From: Maylandia zebra
Lineage: Eukaryota; Chordata; Actinopteri; Cichliformes; Cichlidae
Direction: 5' to 3'
Length of the DNA: 64,000 bases
Assembly: GCF_041146795.1 (NCBI RefSeq)
Contig: NC_135185.1
Span: 10,101,529 to 10,165,528, forward strand
Shown: positions 33,301-45,326 of the stretch, one piece after another
Numbering within the stretch: position 1 is the first letter of the stretch
Layout: each line of letters begins with the position of its first letter
Program-made: the position numbers and the translations under genes
The notes under the pieces: model-generated
What the model was told of the DNA's origin: nothing
What the model saw: the letters and a program-made list of their open reading frames with translations, nothing else
Database searches by the model: none

Positions 33301-35689
33301 GAAATCTTGCCGAGCAATCAAAGACCACTCGCAGTTTCTCTGGCTTTTGAGGGTGGTATACGCCATGGTGGGGAATATACCAAGCTGATCGTTTATCAAG
33401 CTCTTCTTCTGGGACCTTTTCTGCTTCACCACGACTGATAATGTCTTCCATGAAGTTCATGTAATCTGTCCGATATTTCTGGTCTCTCTTGAGCTTCTTT
33501 TCCAAGCACATGAGGCGTTGAACAGCACTTGGCTTGTTATTTGGTAGCTCTGGCCTGCTCTGTTTAAAAGGCAGAGGCATTTCAAGATGTCCGTCTTCTT
33601 TGTGCTTAATTTCTTCTTTCATTTTAGTCAAAAACCGGAGATCTTCTTGCGAGAGATTTGTCTCTTCTCCAAGCCTTTCACTGAAGTCAGATTCCAGCAC
33701 CTGAAGTATGTCTTCTGGAGCAGTCATCTCCTTAATTCTTGTTTTGCAAACATAATGAACTTCGCTCTTCAACTTACTTGTTACTTTGGGTTCAGGGGTC
33801 ACTTGCTTTACAATGATGCGGTGACTTACTCCTATTGCATCACTGTAGTGTTCGCCTGGATCACCATAGCTCACTATGCTCCAGCCTATGTCAGTTTTCT
33901 GTGCGAAGGGCTGGTTGTCCTCACCACATACAACTTCTCTAGGCATTAGTGCTTGTGGACAGTTATACCCGATAAGAAGACCGATTTCACATTTCTTCGG
34001 CGGGGCAATGTGTTCCGCAAGATGCTCTAAATGAGGCCACGCCTTTGCAGTCTCTGGTGTTGGAATGTGTGTACGATTGGCAGGTATGAATTCACGAGTG
34101 TAGACCGTTGGCACTGTGATCTTCTTGGAAGAAGATAACCCTCTTATTTGTAGACCTTTGAGTCTTTTGCATGGTACAATTGTCTCCTTGGAAGACATTG
34201 TAGACAGCTTCAACTTGACTGGCTCTGCATTAACATCAAGAGCATCTGCCACTTCTTCAAGAATGAATGAAGAATCACTTTGTGAATCTAACAGAGCATA
34301 GACAAGGACTTCTTTGTTTGAATCACTTGGCATTGATGCATAAACAGGAACTATTGCTGAAGTCTGAGCACTGTTACCATCATGCACAACTCTATTGGAT
34401 GTGGTTTCGTGAGTGGTGTCTTGCGGCGATTGTGGCTTTCTTTCCTTACTGCAACTTGTCTCGTCATTTTCCTTTTGCTTTGAGCGATCCTCATGTAAGC
34501 ATGTGGGGTGGCGCTTTGAGCAGGTGTCGCAGACCATCCGGTTGCTGCAATTCTTGGATTGATGGCCAGGACTCAAACAGCCAAAGCACAGTTTCTCACC
34601 TTGAATGAACTTCACTCGGTCAGCAACTGGCCTTGCAGTTAGTCTACGGCACTTGTGCAAGACATGCCCTGTTTTCTTACAAAACATACATGTGCTTATG
34701 CTCTTCTCAGTGGTGTTAGTTGTAAAAATCCTTGCACTTGCTGCTTGGTTCTTAGAGGTCACTACATTCTGAGGTTTAGATCTTGTCCTTTCTGGCTCCC
34801 CTTGCCGCAAAGCATAGTAAGATGTAACAGGGTTACAAGCAATACTAGCCTCCAAAGTCAGGAAAGTTACGAAATACTTGAAATCTGGGAACCTTCCATG
34901 CTCCAGCTGATATTGTGTGGCTTTTCGGTTCCATCTGCTGCTTAACCAATCAGGCAACTTGGCTGTCAGTTTTTGGTTTTCAATGCCATCATCAAGAATA
35001 CGCAGACTCTCATTGTGAGCCATGGCACATTCACAACTGCGTAAAAAGTCCACAAATTTCCTTAAGTCAGCGCTCTCTCTTGATGCTATCTTTGGCCAGG
35101 CATGTAATTTGTCTCGGCAGGCTTTGGCAATCATAAAAGGCTGGCCGTATCGCTCATTGAGGAGTTCCCATGCAGCAACATATGCAGTATCTGAACCAAT
35201 CAGAAAATAACCTTCTAATGCCTCTCTAGCTGCTCCTCCAACATATTTCTGGAGGAAGAATATTTTCTCCGAGCTTGGAATGTTTTTCTCTTCAATAAGA
35301 GTTTGGAAGGATGACTTCCAATGATTAAACTTGAGTGGATCACCACTAAAAACTGTGGGCTCTGGAATGGGTAGCCTATTTGCTGATATAGCCTCAGCTA
35401 AGACCTTCACAAGCTCTCCTGTGCTATCTTGGAGCACATTTGTTGGCACTGCATCCTTTGGTGGTTGTGAGTGCTGGTCCTCAATCTTCACCTGATTGAG
35501 TGGCTGCATAACCTTATGTAGATCCAGGCTCTGTGGAGCATTCCCTTGGGCTGGACTGAGCTCACTCTCATCATATACTTGAAGCCTTGCTTTGGCTGCA
35601 TTCAGCCTTTTCAAATTTTCCAAACACTCAAGTTCTCTCTTTAGGTTTTCTACAGACCTTCTTCTTGCAGCATTCTCTTCTTGTGTCAC
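30353..35689 (-). pseudogene. Pao Gag-Pol polyprotein with two nonsense codons
   Basis: Single reading frame of about 1,778 codons. Order: an N-terminal coiled region, a gag core, two zinc knuckles (CMFCKKTGHVLHKC at about 334 and CFGCLSPGHQSKNC at about 368), an aspartic protease with DSQ at about 468 in place of DSG or DTG, the RT with DVERMFHQFHV and YVDD, RNase H (DASFTGYGE), an integrase zinc region (CVTCRKYRR) and the DDE core (MDCFGPF, RCDQGTNF, PPSSSHMGGIWERQ). Breaks: a TAG at 33,125-33,127 inside the RT before YVDD, where the family has Trp, and a TAA at 31,337-31,339 within integrase. Each is one base from a sense codon. Full-length product is not made. Confidence 0.9.
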
Positions 35690-35845
35690 TTTTCAGACCA
35701 AAAACTTTAGAGTCTGACTTATAGACTTCTTCATGAAAACCTTATGAACCTGTGTGTCCTAAACAGTGGCTTAATCTGTGTTCCCGTCTTGATGAGCTGT
35801 CGAATTTGTGCTGATAGGGCGAGTCTGGGCAGGTCCGAGTTTGAC

Positions 35846-36378
35846 TATCACTCCCTCCAGTTAATACACGACACCACGGTTCTTCATTCACAGATGGATT
35901 TATTCTTCCGTCACACTTCTCCTCAGAAACACCATAAAATCCACCGTCAAACTGTTATTACATAAAAGTACAGAATGACCAAACATAAATATTACAAATA
36001 AACATTTAAACCCAAGTTAACAAATACGCGATAAACAAACACAGTTAACGTACCTCGCTGGCTGCACGTAACCGTGAGGGAATGAGTCCGCTTCAGGAAC
36101 AAAAACTTAACGAAAATAATTCCCAATTTCTTCTTCTTCGCAGCTTTCTTTTACTTTAAACTGCTTATTTATTCCTTCTTCTGACTTAGTTAACTTATTA
36201 ACTTAGCTTCTTTGCACATGCTTTTGACTTCCCTTTACATCACTTAAAAAGGCCTGTGCGCAACACAGAATGAACCTTAGTTCCTACCTCAAAAGGAACA
36301 ACAATAAATAAAGAAAATAAATAACATAAATGAACACAATAAATTAAACAGACATAATTTACATTTATGGCAGTTAAA
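35846..36378 (-). repeat. 5' LTR of the Pao element
   Basis: 533 bp. The element's transcript would start here and run leftward. The primer site adjoining it at 35,845 does not start with TGG and I could not assign a tRNA. Confidence 0.92.
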
Positions 36379-36383
36379 TGGGT

Positions 36384-36771
36384 CATGTGCCACCGTCCCG
36401 CGAGTCTTGAGGTGGCGGTGACGTTGGCGGAGGACCACCTTGCCGCTAGAGCGGGGGAGCCCGGCGACAGCGGCCGGAGGCCGAGCAAACAAGCCCCAGT
36501 GCCGGCACCGAGGCGCCGGGTACCTGCGCCATGGCAGGCAGAGCGGGCGCCGGCGCTGAGCCCCACTAATCCTTTTGCTGCATTTGTGCCTTCCCAGGGA
36601 TCGGACATGAGTAGTGTCGCCCCTGAGCCACGGCGAACAGCACAGACACCGGGGCAGGAGTGCTGGAAGTGCGGGCAACCGGGACACCTGAGGAGGGACT
36701 GTCCTCTGATGGAAGTGGGGCAGGTGTTCTGCGTCGCCGGTTCCCCAGCACCCTCTCCCGGTCCAGGAGGG
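36384..36771 (+). pseudogene. Gag of the Gmr1-type element, 3' part with zinc knuckle
   Basis: Continues the gag frame in register after the Pao element. Encodes a basic, Pro-rich linker and one CCHC knuckle, CWKCGQPGHLRRDC (36,661-36,702), used to bind genomic RNA. The retrovirus insertion at 36,772 ends it near SPGPGG. Confidence 0.85.
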
Positions 36772-37338
36772 TGTTACGGATTCAAATATTGGGGATGGAT
36801 ACAAGAGGAAAAACCAAAATAACAACACTGGTCCGGCTGGGTTGAGTCAAACGATGATTTTAATGATCACACGCGTGGGAGATGGACACCGTACGCAGAC
36901 AGCATCAGATCTCAAAATGGTGGAGCATTGATCAAACTCTTATAGCCTCTAGTGGCCCCCACCTTATCATAAAAGCCTAAACATTCACATGCTTTCTCAC
37001 ACACAGCGTCTAAGCTACGACCTTGGCTCCCTGTTTATCTGCTCCTGCTGAGATGGGGCAGAAAACTCCAGTATGTTCTGTTCTCTTCTAATCAGACAAA
37101 TAAGGCGATGACTTTCTGCGAACAGTATTTCTTATAACTCAGCAGTATAATGCATCATAAAACAATATCATTCATTCACAATAAATCAGCAGTCTAATGT
37201 AATGCAAATCAGTTTAGCAAATGCAATAGTTATCACCTTCTTCTAATTCAGGAGAATAATGCAAACTAAAACTACATAATAATTCACAATCTTTAATTAG
37301 GGGTCTAACATGGCATAAAATAATATTATAATCCCACA
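36772..37338 (-). repeat. 3' LTR of the retrovirus-like element
   Basis: 567 bp, TG...CA on either strand, matching 51,400-51,966 with about 1% differences (for example gttacggatt against gttacgaatt). Confidence 0.9.
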
Positions 37339-37346
37339 CTCCCCCT
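37339..37346 (-). promoter_or_regulatory. Polypurine tract of the retrovirus-like element
   Basis: AGGGGGAG on minus, directly against the start of the 3' LTR. It primes plus-strand DNA synthesis in this family. Confidence 0.8.
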
Positions 37347-38964
37347 GATGAGCTCTTTAGAATAAAGAGCTCACCTACACCCTGTAATCCAGTGTGGCCG
37401 GGTTCATTTCCTCTCACTCCTGAGGCCCTTTGTCCCCCTGATGGGCGAACCATATGTGAGATGACCTCTGTGTTTGTGCAGTTCAGATGCAAGAAAAACT
37501 ATTATTACAACAATAGCAGGTACAGATGACACTCCCCAGTTCTCCCACAGCTTTATTTTGGTGCTACCTTATACCCTTCAGACGTACTCAGACTAGAACC
37601 TCTGTCCGAGGAGCTTTTAGCCTTTATTTTATTGCTGCAGCCACCAGTGTCTTCCAGTTGCGTGAACCTCTGCTCTCCTTTCTTCAACCTCAGGGGTTAG
37701 ACAACCCTTCAGTCGTGGCACAGATCAGAGGATTATTCTGCCCCGATTTCAAACAACGATCTGTGTATCCTCGGGTCCTGTGTATCCTGTGTATCCTCCA
37801 GAAAAAGGAACAGGAACGTGTCCCCCTTTTGCCCAAGAGCCTCTCGAACCTCGTTGGTCTGGTGTTCCTGGATTTCCGCCAACCCCTTCATGGTTGTGTG
37901 TTTATGGGATCCATCCTTTTGAGGTGACTAATCGGAACCCAAGCGCCATGACACTTGGACCCAGTTGGTGTCTCGGCAGTCACTGTGTCTGTCTCTGCTG
38001 CGAAGGATCCTCGTATATCTGTGACCTCGTCTGGTGTCTGTTCCTTTCTCTGTAAGAGACAGAAAACCAAAACACCTCTCTTCCTAGCTCTAATAATCTA
38101 ATGTTGTTATCTACTGACCTTCTAGTGATTCAGAATTGGTTTAGAATATTCAGAATGTCCCAGGGACTTATTTTAATCATATCCTATATGTGTGTAAGCG
38201 TGTTTGCATTTAGCCCTCTGCACTCAAGGCATTTCCTACACTTTATCAGTCCGGACCATCACGCCGAACGAAGCTTATGACCTTCAAAAGACCGAGTGCC
38301 AACTCATTATAAGCACATTTGCAAGGTGTGTCTGAAAATTATTAAAACCACTCATTTTAACAAAAGACATCAAAAACAAATTAGCCATTTTTAATCCTAA
38401 CATTTGCCCCCCAAAAATCATGTGTTTCCTTCCGCCTACTGTCCCACGGTTTCCTCTCCAGTATGGTACTCAGCTTCTCATGAACACAGGCATTTTATCT
38501 TCTAAACGCTATTCAGTTCATTTCAATGATTAATGCTTAAACATGGAAATAATGATTTATGCTTCTCACTGGTTCTCTAAAAAGTCTGGAAACCTTTTGG
38601 GACATTATTAGCCTAAGTTTTACCATACCTAAGTTATTAAAAACACAAATGAAGTCATAAAAATGTTCATATACCCCTTGTTTGATGTTAAAACTCAACT
38701 CCCCCCCCCCCCCTTTTTGACACATTCCCATGTGTCAAATCAACGGAGCTAGAAAATTAAAAGAAAAGGTTAGTGACCTCATATCTTAGAAAGTATGAGA
38801 CCTTCTCCTATCCAGTGTCGTTGCTCCAGTCCTGTCATCCGGTGCCAGGGAATGAAGTCAATTTAAATGTCATGTTAGATCTGTTCAACTCCTGGCTCCG
38901 CCCAGAGCCTGCGTCCGCAGAATTGCCAAGAAACAAAACCTGTAATAATATGAACTTCACTTCA
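37347..38964 (-). other. Retrovirus internal region, 3' part, no gene recognised
   Basis: Fragmented minus frames only. A stretch at 37,888-38,070 ends GAWVPISHLKRMDP, a little like the end of a retroviral integrase, but its position near the 3' LTR does not fit. A C-run lies at 38,701-38,713. Confidence 0.35.
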
Positions 38965-38972
38965 ATATGAAC

Positions 38973-40354
38973 TAGAGATGGCACGATACCACTTTTTTAT
39001 GTCCGATACCGATACCGATATCATAAATTTGGATATCTGCCGATACCGATATGAATCCGATATAGTGTTTTTTAATCAACAAAAACTGTTTTTTTTAAAT
39101 ATCTTGCTGCATTTTGTATAAGTTCATACTCAAGTTTAAAACAACAACTACACTAAAGCTATTCTGTTATACCTGTATGCAAAAAAAAATATTTCATAGT
39201 TCAGCAATACTGATCAATCTAATAAACTTAAACCTACACCATCCTCCCTATTCTGGTATTTTAAAGAGTACTTAGCGTAAATATTAAGCAACCTAACTAA
39301 TAGGGTTCCAACTCCCAGCAACAACAAATATAAATAAATAAAAAATAGGGAACCACCCCTCACGCTCCACCTCATGATGCTTAATCGACGTAATCAACCT
39401 TAATTTGATGCAGTGTGAAAAAAAATGCACAGAAATCAATTATTTTTCAAGAAATATTAAATAGATTCAACATCTTTCTTCAACAAAATTGAAGACTGCA
39501 CAGATGGTACCTTCCCAAAGGAAAAAGTACTATAGCTTACTAGGGTATATTAGACTTAATAGTCACTATATACAGTAATTGACTTCTATTCTTTTTACAT
39601 CAAATTAAAACTTTGGGTGTCAGATAATTATTTATTAAAAGCTAGACATTTTAAATGAGAATAAGAAAGAAAAGTATGTCTTTGTGCCCCCTTTTCCCTG
39701 TTAATGCCCTATCGGCCCCCCTGGCTAAACTTTGCTAGATCCGCCCCTGCACAGTTACCAGCGTCAGCTACGTAGAAAAAGATCCTGGTGTAGAAAGTAA
39801 TATTAAATAAATTCTAACAACAGCTTATCAAGCTTAAACGTGCTGCTGTTGTTCAGCCGCTGGTTTCCTCTTTCTGGTGCAAAGTGGGCCAAAAACAAGC
39901 AAGAGAGACGGACTCCCGACAGAAAAGCCGATCAGCTGATCATTAAGCAGTTTCATGATTGAAGTAGCAGCAAGAAGAGGCAGTCCATATATCGCTTGTT
40001 AAGCTTAACGCAGGAATGCTTTACAGACATTCAGAGATGGACTTACACACTTGCTTTACTTCTCTCGGGGATAACTTTGTCGGAGATGAAATGCCGGGTT
40101 GCTAGCGAAGCTCCAAATGCTATCCGGACCACCGACAGGTCCCGCATGCCACAGCCGCTCTATCACGTGATGCATACTGCTCCGATGTGCTAACGTTCTG
40201 AGGTGAGTTACGGCGTGTTGCAAGTTTTGCGAGGTGCTTTCGTGATATTTAATGGATCGGATTACATTTTTTATTTTTCTCCGATATCCAATCCAGTAAT
40301 TTAGGTCAGTATCGGACCGATACCGATACGTAATATCGGATCGGTCCATCTCTA
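38973..40354. mobile_element. hAT element nested in the retrovirus, 1,382 bp
   Basis: Perfect 8-bp duplications ATATGAAC (38,965-38,972 and 40,355-40,362). The ends are inverted repeats starting TAGAGATGG, followed by repeated GATACCGATA-type motifs at both ends. No transposase domain is recognisable inside, so it is a nonautonomous copy. Confidence 0.88.
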
Positions 40355-40362
40355 ATATGAAC

Positions 40363-41189
40363 CTGTTGACTACTTCTGAGACAGCAAAGGAAGATTCTCT
40401 CCTCCTCGAGGACAGGCCCTGACTCCCATCTATCTCCTGGAGCCAACTGTCCCTTATGGAGACACAACATTGCAGCTACAAGGTTTCCAGATTGTTAAGT
40501 TGATCTGTGTAATGCTCTGAATCAGGTATGTAATATTAAATGAATGTTGTTTAATCAACTGCCACTACTTAAAACTTAGCAAAAGATATAACTGAATAAA
40601 AGATCACAAAGAAAAGCATGATATCAGTGTTATGTAAGCGCGTGCGGCCTTCCATGCCCTAAGTCACTCCAGTCCATAGATCAGCCAAACATCGCGTTGA
40701 CCGTAGCTTTTAACCCTTATTAACTTGAGCACAACTCTATAATGAGCAACAAACTGCAATATGTATAAAAATGATCATGGTTACACCTGCAATGAAAGAT
40801 CATATGATTATCCTGACACCTGTAAATAGAAGATTAACCTGAGGTTATAACAATCACTGGAACACAAATGTTAGTATAATGTCAAAAGCTTCAATAAATG
40901 ATCAATGCAATGCTTGTTATATGATTCTGATGCAATAATAATGCTGATGCTAAAATAACAGTAAAACCACCCCCTTTTTATCCCGTTTATAAACTTCACA
41001 CATAAACGTTTATAAATGCCTCTTTTAAATTTTATTTCCCCCTGCTTTTCCCTTACTGACCACAGCAGGGGAATCTTAGTCTTGATTCAGCCATGAATCC
41101 AGCTCACCTGATTCATCACTGAGCCCCACCGTGACTGGCATCTGACAGAGTGGTGCTGCATACTCTTCCTTTAATGTCTCTATGTTCAA
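40363..41189 (-). other. Retrovirus internal region, no gene recognised
   Basis: On minus, short frames such as LNIETLKEEYAAPLCQMPVT (about 41,175-41,115) look protein-like but match nothing I can name. Confidence 0.3.
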
Positions 41190-41521
41190 TCTGTTAATTA
41201 GAGTGCTTAAACATGAAGTAGACTGCGTCCACAACAAGTCAATACAGCTGTAAATGTGGCAATTATCAATGTATTACCAATCAATAACGAAAAATAGCTT
41301 TTATTTTATGCATGCTTTTAGTCAACCACTCACCCAGAGGATCTTCAATCCCAGGAAATTCCTTCTCCTCATTTAATGAGTCTGTCCTCCTTCCATGCCC
41401 TGGTAACTGGTTCATCCAGAGCCAAATCATCTTGAAATATACATACAACAAGCCAAACCACACCTTGGTCACACCAACCCTTCTCCGCCCTGAAGATGTC
41501 CAACGCCATCTTAGTCTGGAC
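41190..41521 (-). pseudogene. Possible retroviral envelope C-terminal remnant
   Basis: Minus frame 41,521-41,281 ends DPLGEWLTKSMHKIKAIF. In the next frame, IGNTLIIATFTAVLTCCG and then a short tail and stop follow. An amphipathic stretch followed by a hydrophobic helix ending CC is what the membrane anchor of a retroviral transmembrane subunit looks like. A frameshift separates the parts, and a hAT element cut the upstream side at 41,522. No other envelope motif was found, so this is tentative. Confidence 0.35.
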
Positions 41522-41780
41522 CAAGGTTTTAATAGTTTTGCAATTTTCATTAGTTTTTATTTTTATTTAGTTTCGATTTTCAATTTTATATCAGTTTTAA
41601 TTAGTTTTTACCAATTGTTTGCTAGTTTAGTGTAGTTTTCATTTTTTGAAAATCCTTAGTTTCAGTTTAGTTTTGATTAGTGTCAGTTATAGTTTTAGTT
41701 GTGTTTGCAATAATTAAGTGTAGCAAAATCCCAGTTTCATCATATCAGTCATGCTCTTCTGCTTATCCTTGGGTATTGAG

Positions 41781-43223
41781 TAGAGCAGGGCGATATGGCC
41801 AAAAATATTTATCACGATATATATTTGAAAATTTGCGATAACGATATAACTGACGATATAACTGATGCGAGACAAAATACAACTCCACAACATTACTAGC
41901 GCAAAAAGACAACCTTCCATTTATTTTTCACTTAAACAAGAAGCTGGTTTTTATGTACATTAAAGCTTTATAAAAATGTAACAGTGCAAATGCAAATTCC
42001 TTGCTGAAAGTTTAACCAAAAGGCATTTCCAGTAGAAATGGGCTGACATATCCTGAGCATAACCATGTATAATATCCACTGAAGTTAAAAAGAGGTGCTT
42101 TGCAACATTAAACTGCAGTGTGCAGTACGTATTTTTCGGACCATAAGGTGCACGGGATTATAAGGCACATTAAGCGAAACAAAGCAGTCAGATAAATCAA
42201 ACTTTATTAAACTCATTCTTCTTGCTTCCTTCACTTCTGTACCATTGATTCATTAATGTTGAATTCTCTGGCAGCTGCTCTATTCCCATGTTGTTGCAGT
42301 ATATTAATGACTAACCTTGTATTGTGGATGGATTATCTCAGTTGTTCTCCTGACTGAAGTTTGGTCCGTTTACAGCATCCTGCCATGCGATTGCATTTGT
42401 CTCTAACCATGAGGAACCTTCACGTTAACTTTTATAAGTGGAAAAGTGTTAGTGTTTGTCCTCCAGCTTCACTGTTTATGTTATGCTAACATAGCTGTGT
42501 CGCTAGCGATCACGTAGCACATCATTATATACCAGCTAGCCCAACTTCAGTAACCCTACAAACGTCACTGCTGTGTAGTTTCCTGTCTTCATTTATGTTG
42601 GAAGTGATAGCAGAGCTGTACGTTTGATTTTTTTCAGAAATCTCTCAGTCAGAACATGCAATACCATGCTTAGGTAACTAGCGAAACTAGCGAGCTAACT
42701 TCCGCTAGCTTCCTGCTAACTTCTAACTCCGTTAAATGTAATAACTTTTGTTTTCATGGATGCCTGGAAGTTAAACTTTATAGTTACACCTGGTAAAGCA
42801 GCAATGCTGATCGTTTTATTAAAGATGAAAGAATTTAGACAGTTTTTAACTCTCAGTGATGCTGCAGTGTTGTTTGACCTGAAGCATACAGAGTTTAGGA
42901 CCCAGATTACTCCCAGATTTAAGAGCATCTTAGTCCGACAAATACGACAATAACAACGGCCGCTTGCATGTTCTGCAAAAAATGTGCTTTGTTGTGTATC
43001 TGACGGACAAACACCAAACCAGTTCCACATCACTCAAGTTGCACCATTTTTACAAACCAATTCTGGTTCATCTGTTTCACTCAACAATCGGCCATGTGCA
43101 TATGAAAACAAAGGCACTGCGCATGCGTGTTTTACTCCCATTCTATCGCGATATTTCATTTTCCTATCGTTGCCTAACATTATACCGGTATTTCCGTGAA
43201 TGGTATAATATGGCCCAGCCCTA
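41781..43223. mobile_element. hAT element inside the 41.5 kb hAT, 1,443 bp
   Basis: Perfect 8-bp duplications GTATTGAG (41,773-41,780 and 43,224-43,231). The ends are TAGAGCAGGGCGATATGGCC on the left and, inward from the right, TAGGGCTGGGCCATATTATA. No hAT transposase is recognisable. A pogo-like element occupies its centre. Confidence 0.88.
42126..42948 (-). mobile_element. Pogo-like nonautonomous element
   Basis: Inverted ends: GTACGTATTTTTCGGAC on the left and CGTATTTGTCGGAC inward from the right. On minus (about 42,325-42,235) a fragment reads LQQHGNRAAAREFNINESM, the helix-turn-helix start found in pogo/Tigger-type transposases and their derivatives. The catalytic domain is absent. TA duplication is clear on the left only. 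Confidence 0.6.
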
Positions 43224-43322
43224 GTATTGAGACTATTAACTCTTACAGCACCGGGTGTTCCTAATTTTGGTTCAAGTGAATTGATAAACTTTGTGAAGGA
43301 AATTGACTCACACAGTTATGTA

Positions 43323-44675
43323 CACTCAACAAAAATATAAACGCAACACCTTTGTTACTGCTCCCATTCCCCATGGGATGGACGTAGAGACCTAAAATTC
43401 ATTCCAGATACACAATATAACCATCCCTCCCAAACAGTGGTCACAAATCAGTCCAAATGTGTGGTAGTGGGCACATCTGCCATATTGAGATAATCCATCC
43501 CACCTCACAGGTGTGCCACATCAGGATGCTGATCTGACATCATGAGTAGTGCACAGGTGTACCTCAGACTGCCCACAACAAAAGGCCACCCTGGAATGTG
43601 CAGTTTTTTGCGCTATTGGGGGTCTGGGGACCCAGAACTGGTCAGTATCTGGTGTGACCACCATTTGCCTCATGCAGTGCAACACATCGTCGCATGGAGT
43701 CTATCAGATTGTCAATTGTGGCCTGTGGAATGTTGGTCCACTCCACTTCAATGGCTGTGCGAGGTTGTTGGATATTCGTGGGAACTGGTACACGCTGTCG
43801 TATACGCCGGTCAAGCACATCCCGAACATGCTCAATGGGTGACATGTCCGGTGAGTATGCTGGCCATGCAAGAACTGGGACATTCTCAGCTGCCATCTGC
43901 CCTGAACAATGTGAACCATGATTCATCCGTGAAGCGCACACCTCTCCAACGTGCCAGACGCCATCGAATGTGAGCATTTGCCCACACAAGTCTGTTACGG
44001 CGACGAGCTGGAGTCAGGTCAAGACCCCGATGAGGACGACGGGCATGCAGTTGAGCGTCCCTGAGACGGTTTCTGACAGTTTGTGCAGAAATTGTTTGGT
44101 TGTGCAAACCAATTGTTCCAGCAGCTGTCTGGGTGGCTGGTCTCAGACAATCTTGGAGGTGAACCTGCTGGATGTGGAGGTCCTGGGCTGGTGTGGTTAC
44201 ACGAGGTCTGCGGTTGTGAGGCCGGTTGGATGTGCTGTCATATTCTCTGAAACGCCTGTGGAGACGGCTTATGGTTGAGAAATGAACATTCAATGCACGG
44301 GCGACAGATCTGGTTGACATTCCTGCTGTCAGCATGCCAGTTGCACGCTCCCTCATTGCTTGTGGCATCTGTGGCATTTTGCTGTGAGACAAAACTGCAC
44401 ATTCCAGGGTGGCCTTTTGTTGTGGGCAGTCTGAGGTACACCTGTGCACTACTCATGATGTCAGATCAGCATCCTGATGTGGCACACCTGTGAGGTGGGA
44501 TGGATTATCTCAATATGGCAGATGTGCCCACTACCACACATTTGGACTGATTTGTGACCACTGTTTGGGAGGGATGGTTATATTGTGTATCTGGAATGAA
44601 TTTTAGGTCTCTACGTCCATCCCATGGGGAATGGGAGCAGTAACAAAGGTGTTGCGTTTATATTTTTGTTGAGTG
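43323..44675 (-). mobile_element. Tc1-like element, copy B, 1,353 bp
   Basis: TA flanks at 43,321-43,322 and 44,676-44,677. Same length and structure as 8,131-9,483, including inverted repeats of about 285 bp. Only three substitutions were noted (codon changes G/D, R/C and K/Q in the transposase part), and there are no indels. Confidence 0.93.
43623..44413 (-). pseudogene. Tc1 transposase, internally deleted (copy B)
   Basis: Same structure as copy A: helix-turn-helix region, first catalytic Asp (DESWFTLFR), and then a jump to AYSPDMSPIEHV. The second catalytic Asp is missing and the two parts lie in different frames. The shared deletion means both copies came from one already-deleted source. 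Confidence 0.87.
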
Positions 44676-44739
44676 TAGATGTCCCCGTCCTGTTGTCTCG
44701 GGATGCATCACGCTGCCTTGCCTGGGGTTAGCTTCTGTT

Positions 44740-45060
44740 TTCTGGGGATGAGGCTTGAGTGGGGGGAGCTCTTTGAGGAGGGGGAGTGTGCTCCCTTACC
44801 TTCTCAAGGTAAGCTAGGTTAGCCTTCTTGTGTGAGCTTTTCAAGTGCACTTTAAGGTTTGTGGGATTTTTCGTTTTATAAATGTCCCTCATAATTTGTC
44901 TCTTTCCACTACAAGACACTTGCTTTATCCAAAACACAGTCATACTCAAAGTAATCCCAAATTGGACTCTGGTGCTTTCTCCCGACTTTTCCTGACATGA
45001 TTCTGCGCGTGGACGGAGCAGCAACACAGACGACTCGACTAACGTACTGCCACCTGCTGG
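44740..45060 (-). pseudogene. BED-type zinc finger of the 41.5 kb hAT
   Basis: Minus frames encode SPIWDYFEYDCVLDKASVL and then, after a frameshift, CSGKRQIMRDIYKTKNPTNL followed by KVHLKSSHKKANLAYLEKV. The W-(Y/F)F start and H-x(3-5)-H end define a BED finger, the DNA-binding N-terminus of ZBED-type hAT transposases. The catalytic part is missing. Confidence 0.68.
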
Positions 45061-45326
45061 CATAATTAGACAGCAAGCAAAAAATCTGGAAACTAAACTT
45101 CATTTTCACCCTTGACTATTGTAGGACACGCACACATCAATGAAACTAAACACATTTTGCTATAAATTCAGTTAATTTTAGTTAGTTTTGTGAACACTCA
45201 TTACAGTTTTAGTTAGTTTTCCTTTTTTTTTGTTTTTATTATATTTCCGTTAACGAAAATGTTTTTTCACTTCTAATTTTCGTTATTTCATTTGTTTTCG
45301 TTAATAATAATAACCTTGCTCTGCAC

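Larger units (their letters stand above)
29739..36378 (-). mobile_element. BEL/Pao LTR retrotransposon inside gag, 6,640 bp
   Basis: Target duplications TGGGT (29,734-29,738 and 36,379-36,383). The two 533-bp LTRs (29,739-30,271 and 35,846-36,378) look identical by eye, so insertion was recent. Read on minus, the LTR starts TTTAACTGCC and ends GGGAGTGATA, not TG...CA. A purine-rich GGTGGGAG precedes the 3' LTR. One long minus frame (35,689-30,353) encodes gag-protease-RT-RNase H-integrase, with two in-frame stops. Confidence 0.93.
41522..45318 (-). mobile_element. hAT element nested in the retrovirus, itself carrying insertions
   Basis: Ends read CAAGGTTTTAATAG on the left and CAAGGTTATTATTA inward from the right. 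The flanks GTCTGGAC and CTCTGCAC match at 6 of 8. Inner arrays of TTTAGTTAGTTTT-like motifs lie near both ends. The BED finger of its transposase survives at 44,740-45,060 on minus. Without nested elements it is about 1 kb. Confidence 0.72.

Noticed and set aside
33587..33949. Plus-strand frame of 120 codons
   Set aside because: Antisense of the Pao polyprotein.
37888..38070. Integrase-end-like frame in the retrovirus
   Set aside because: The similarity (WVPISHLK) is very short and the position beside the 3' LTR is wrong for pol.
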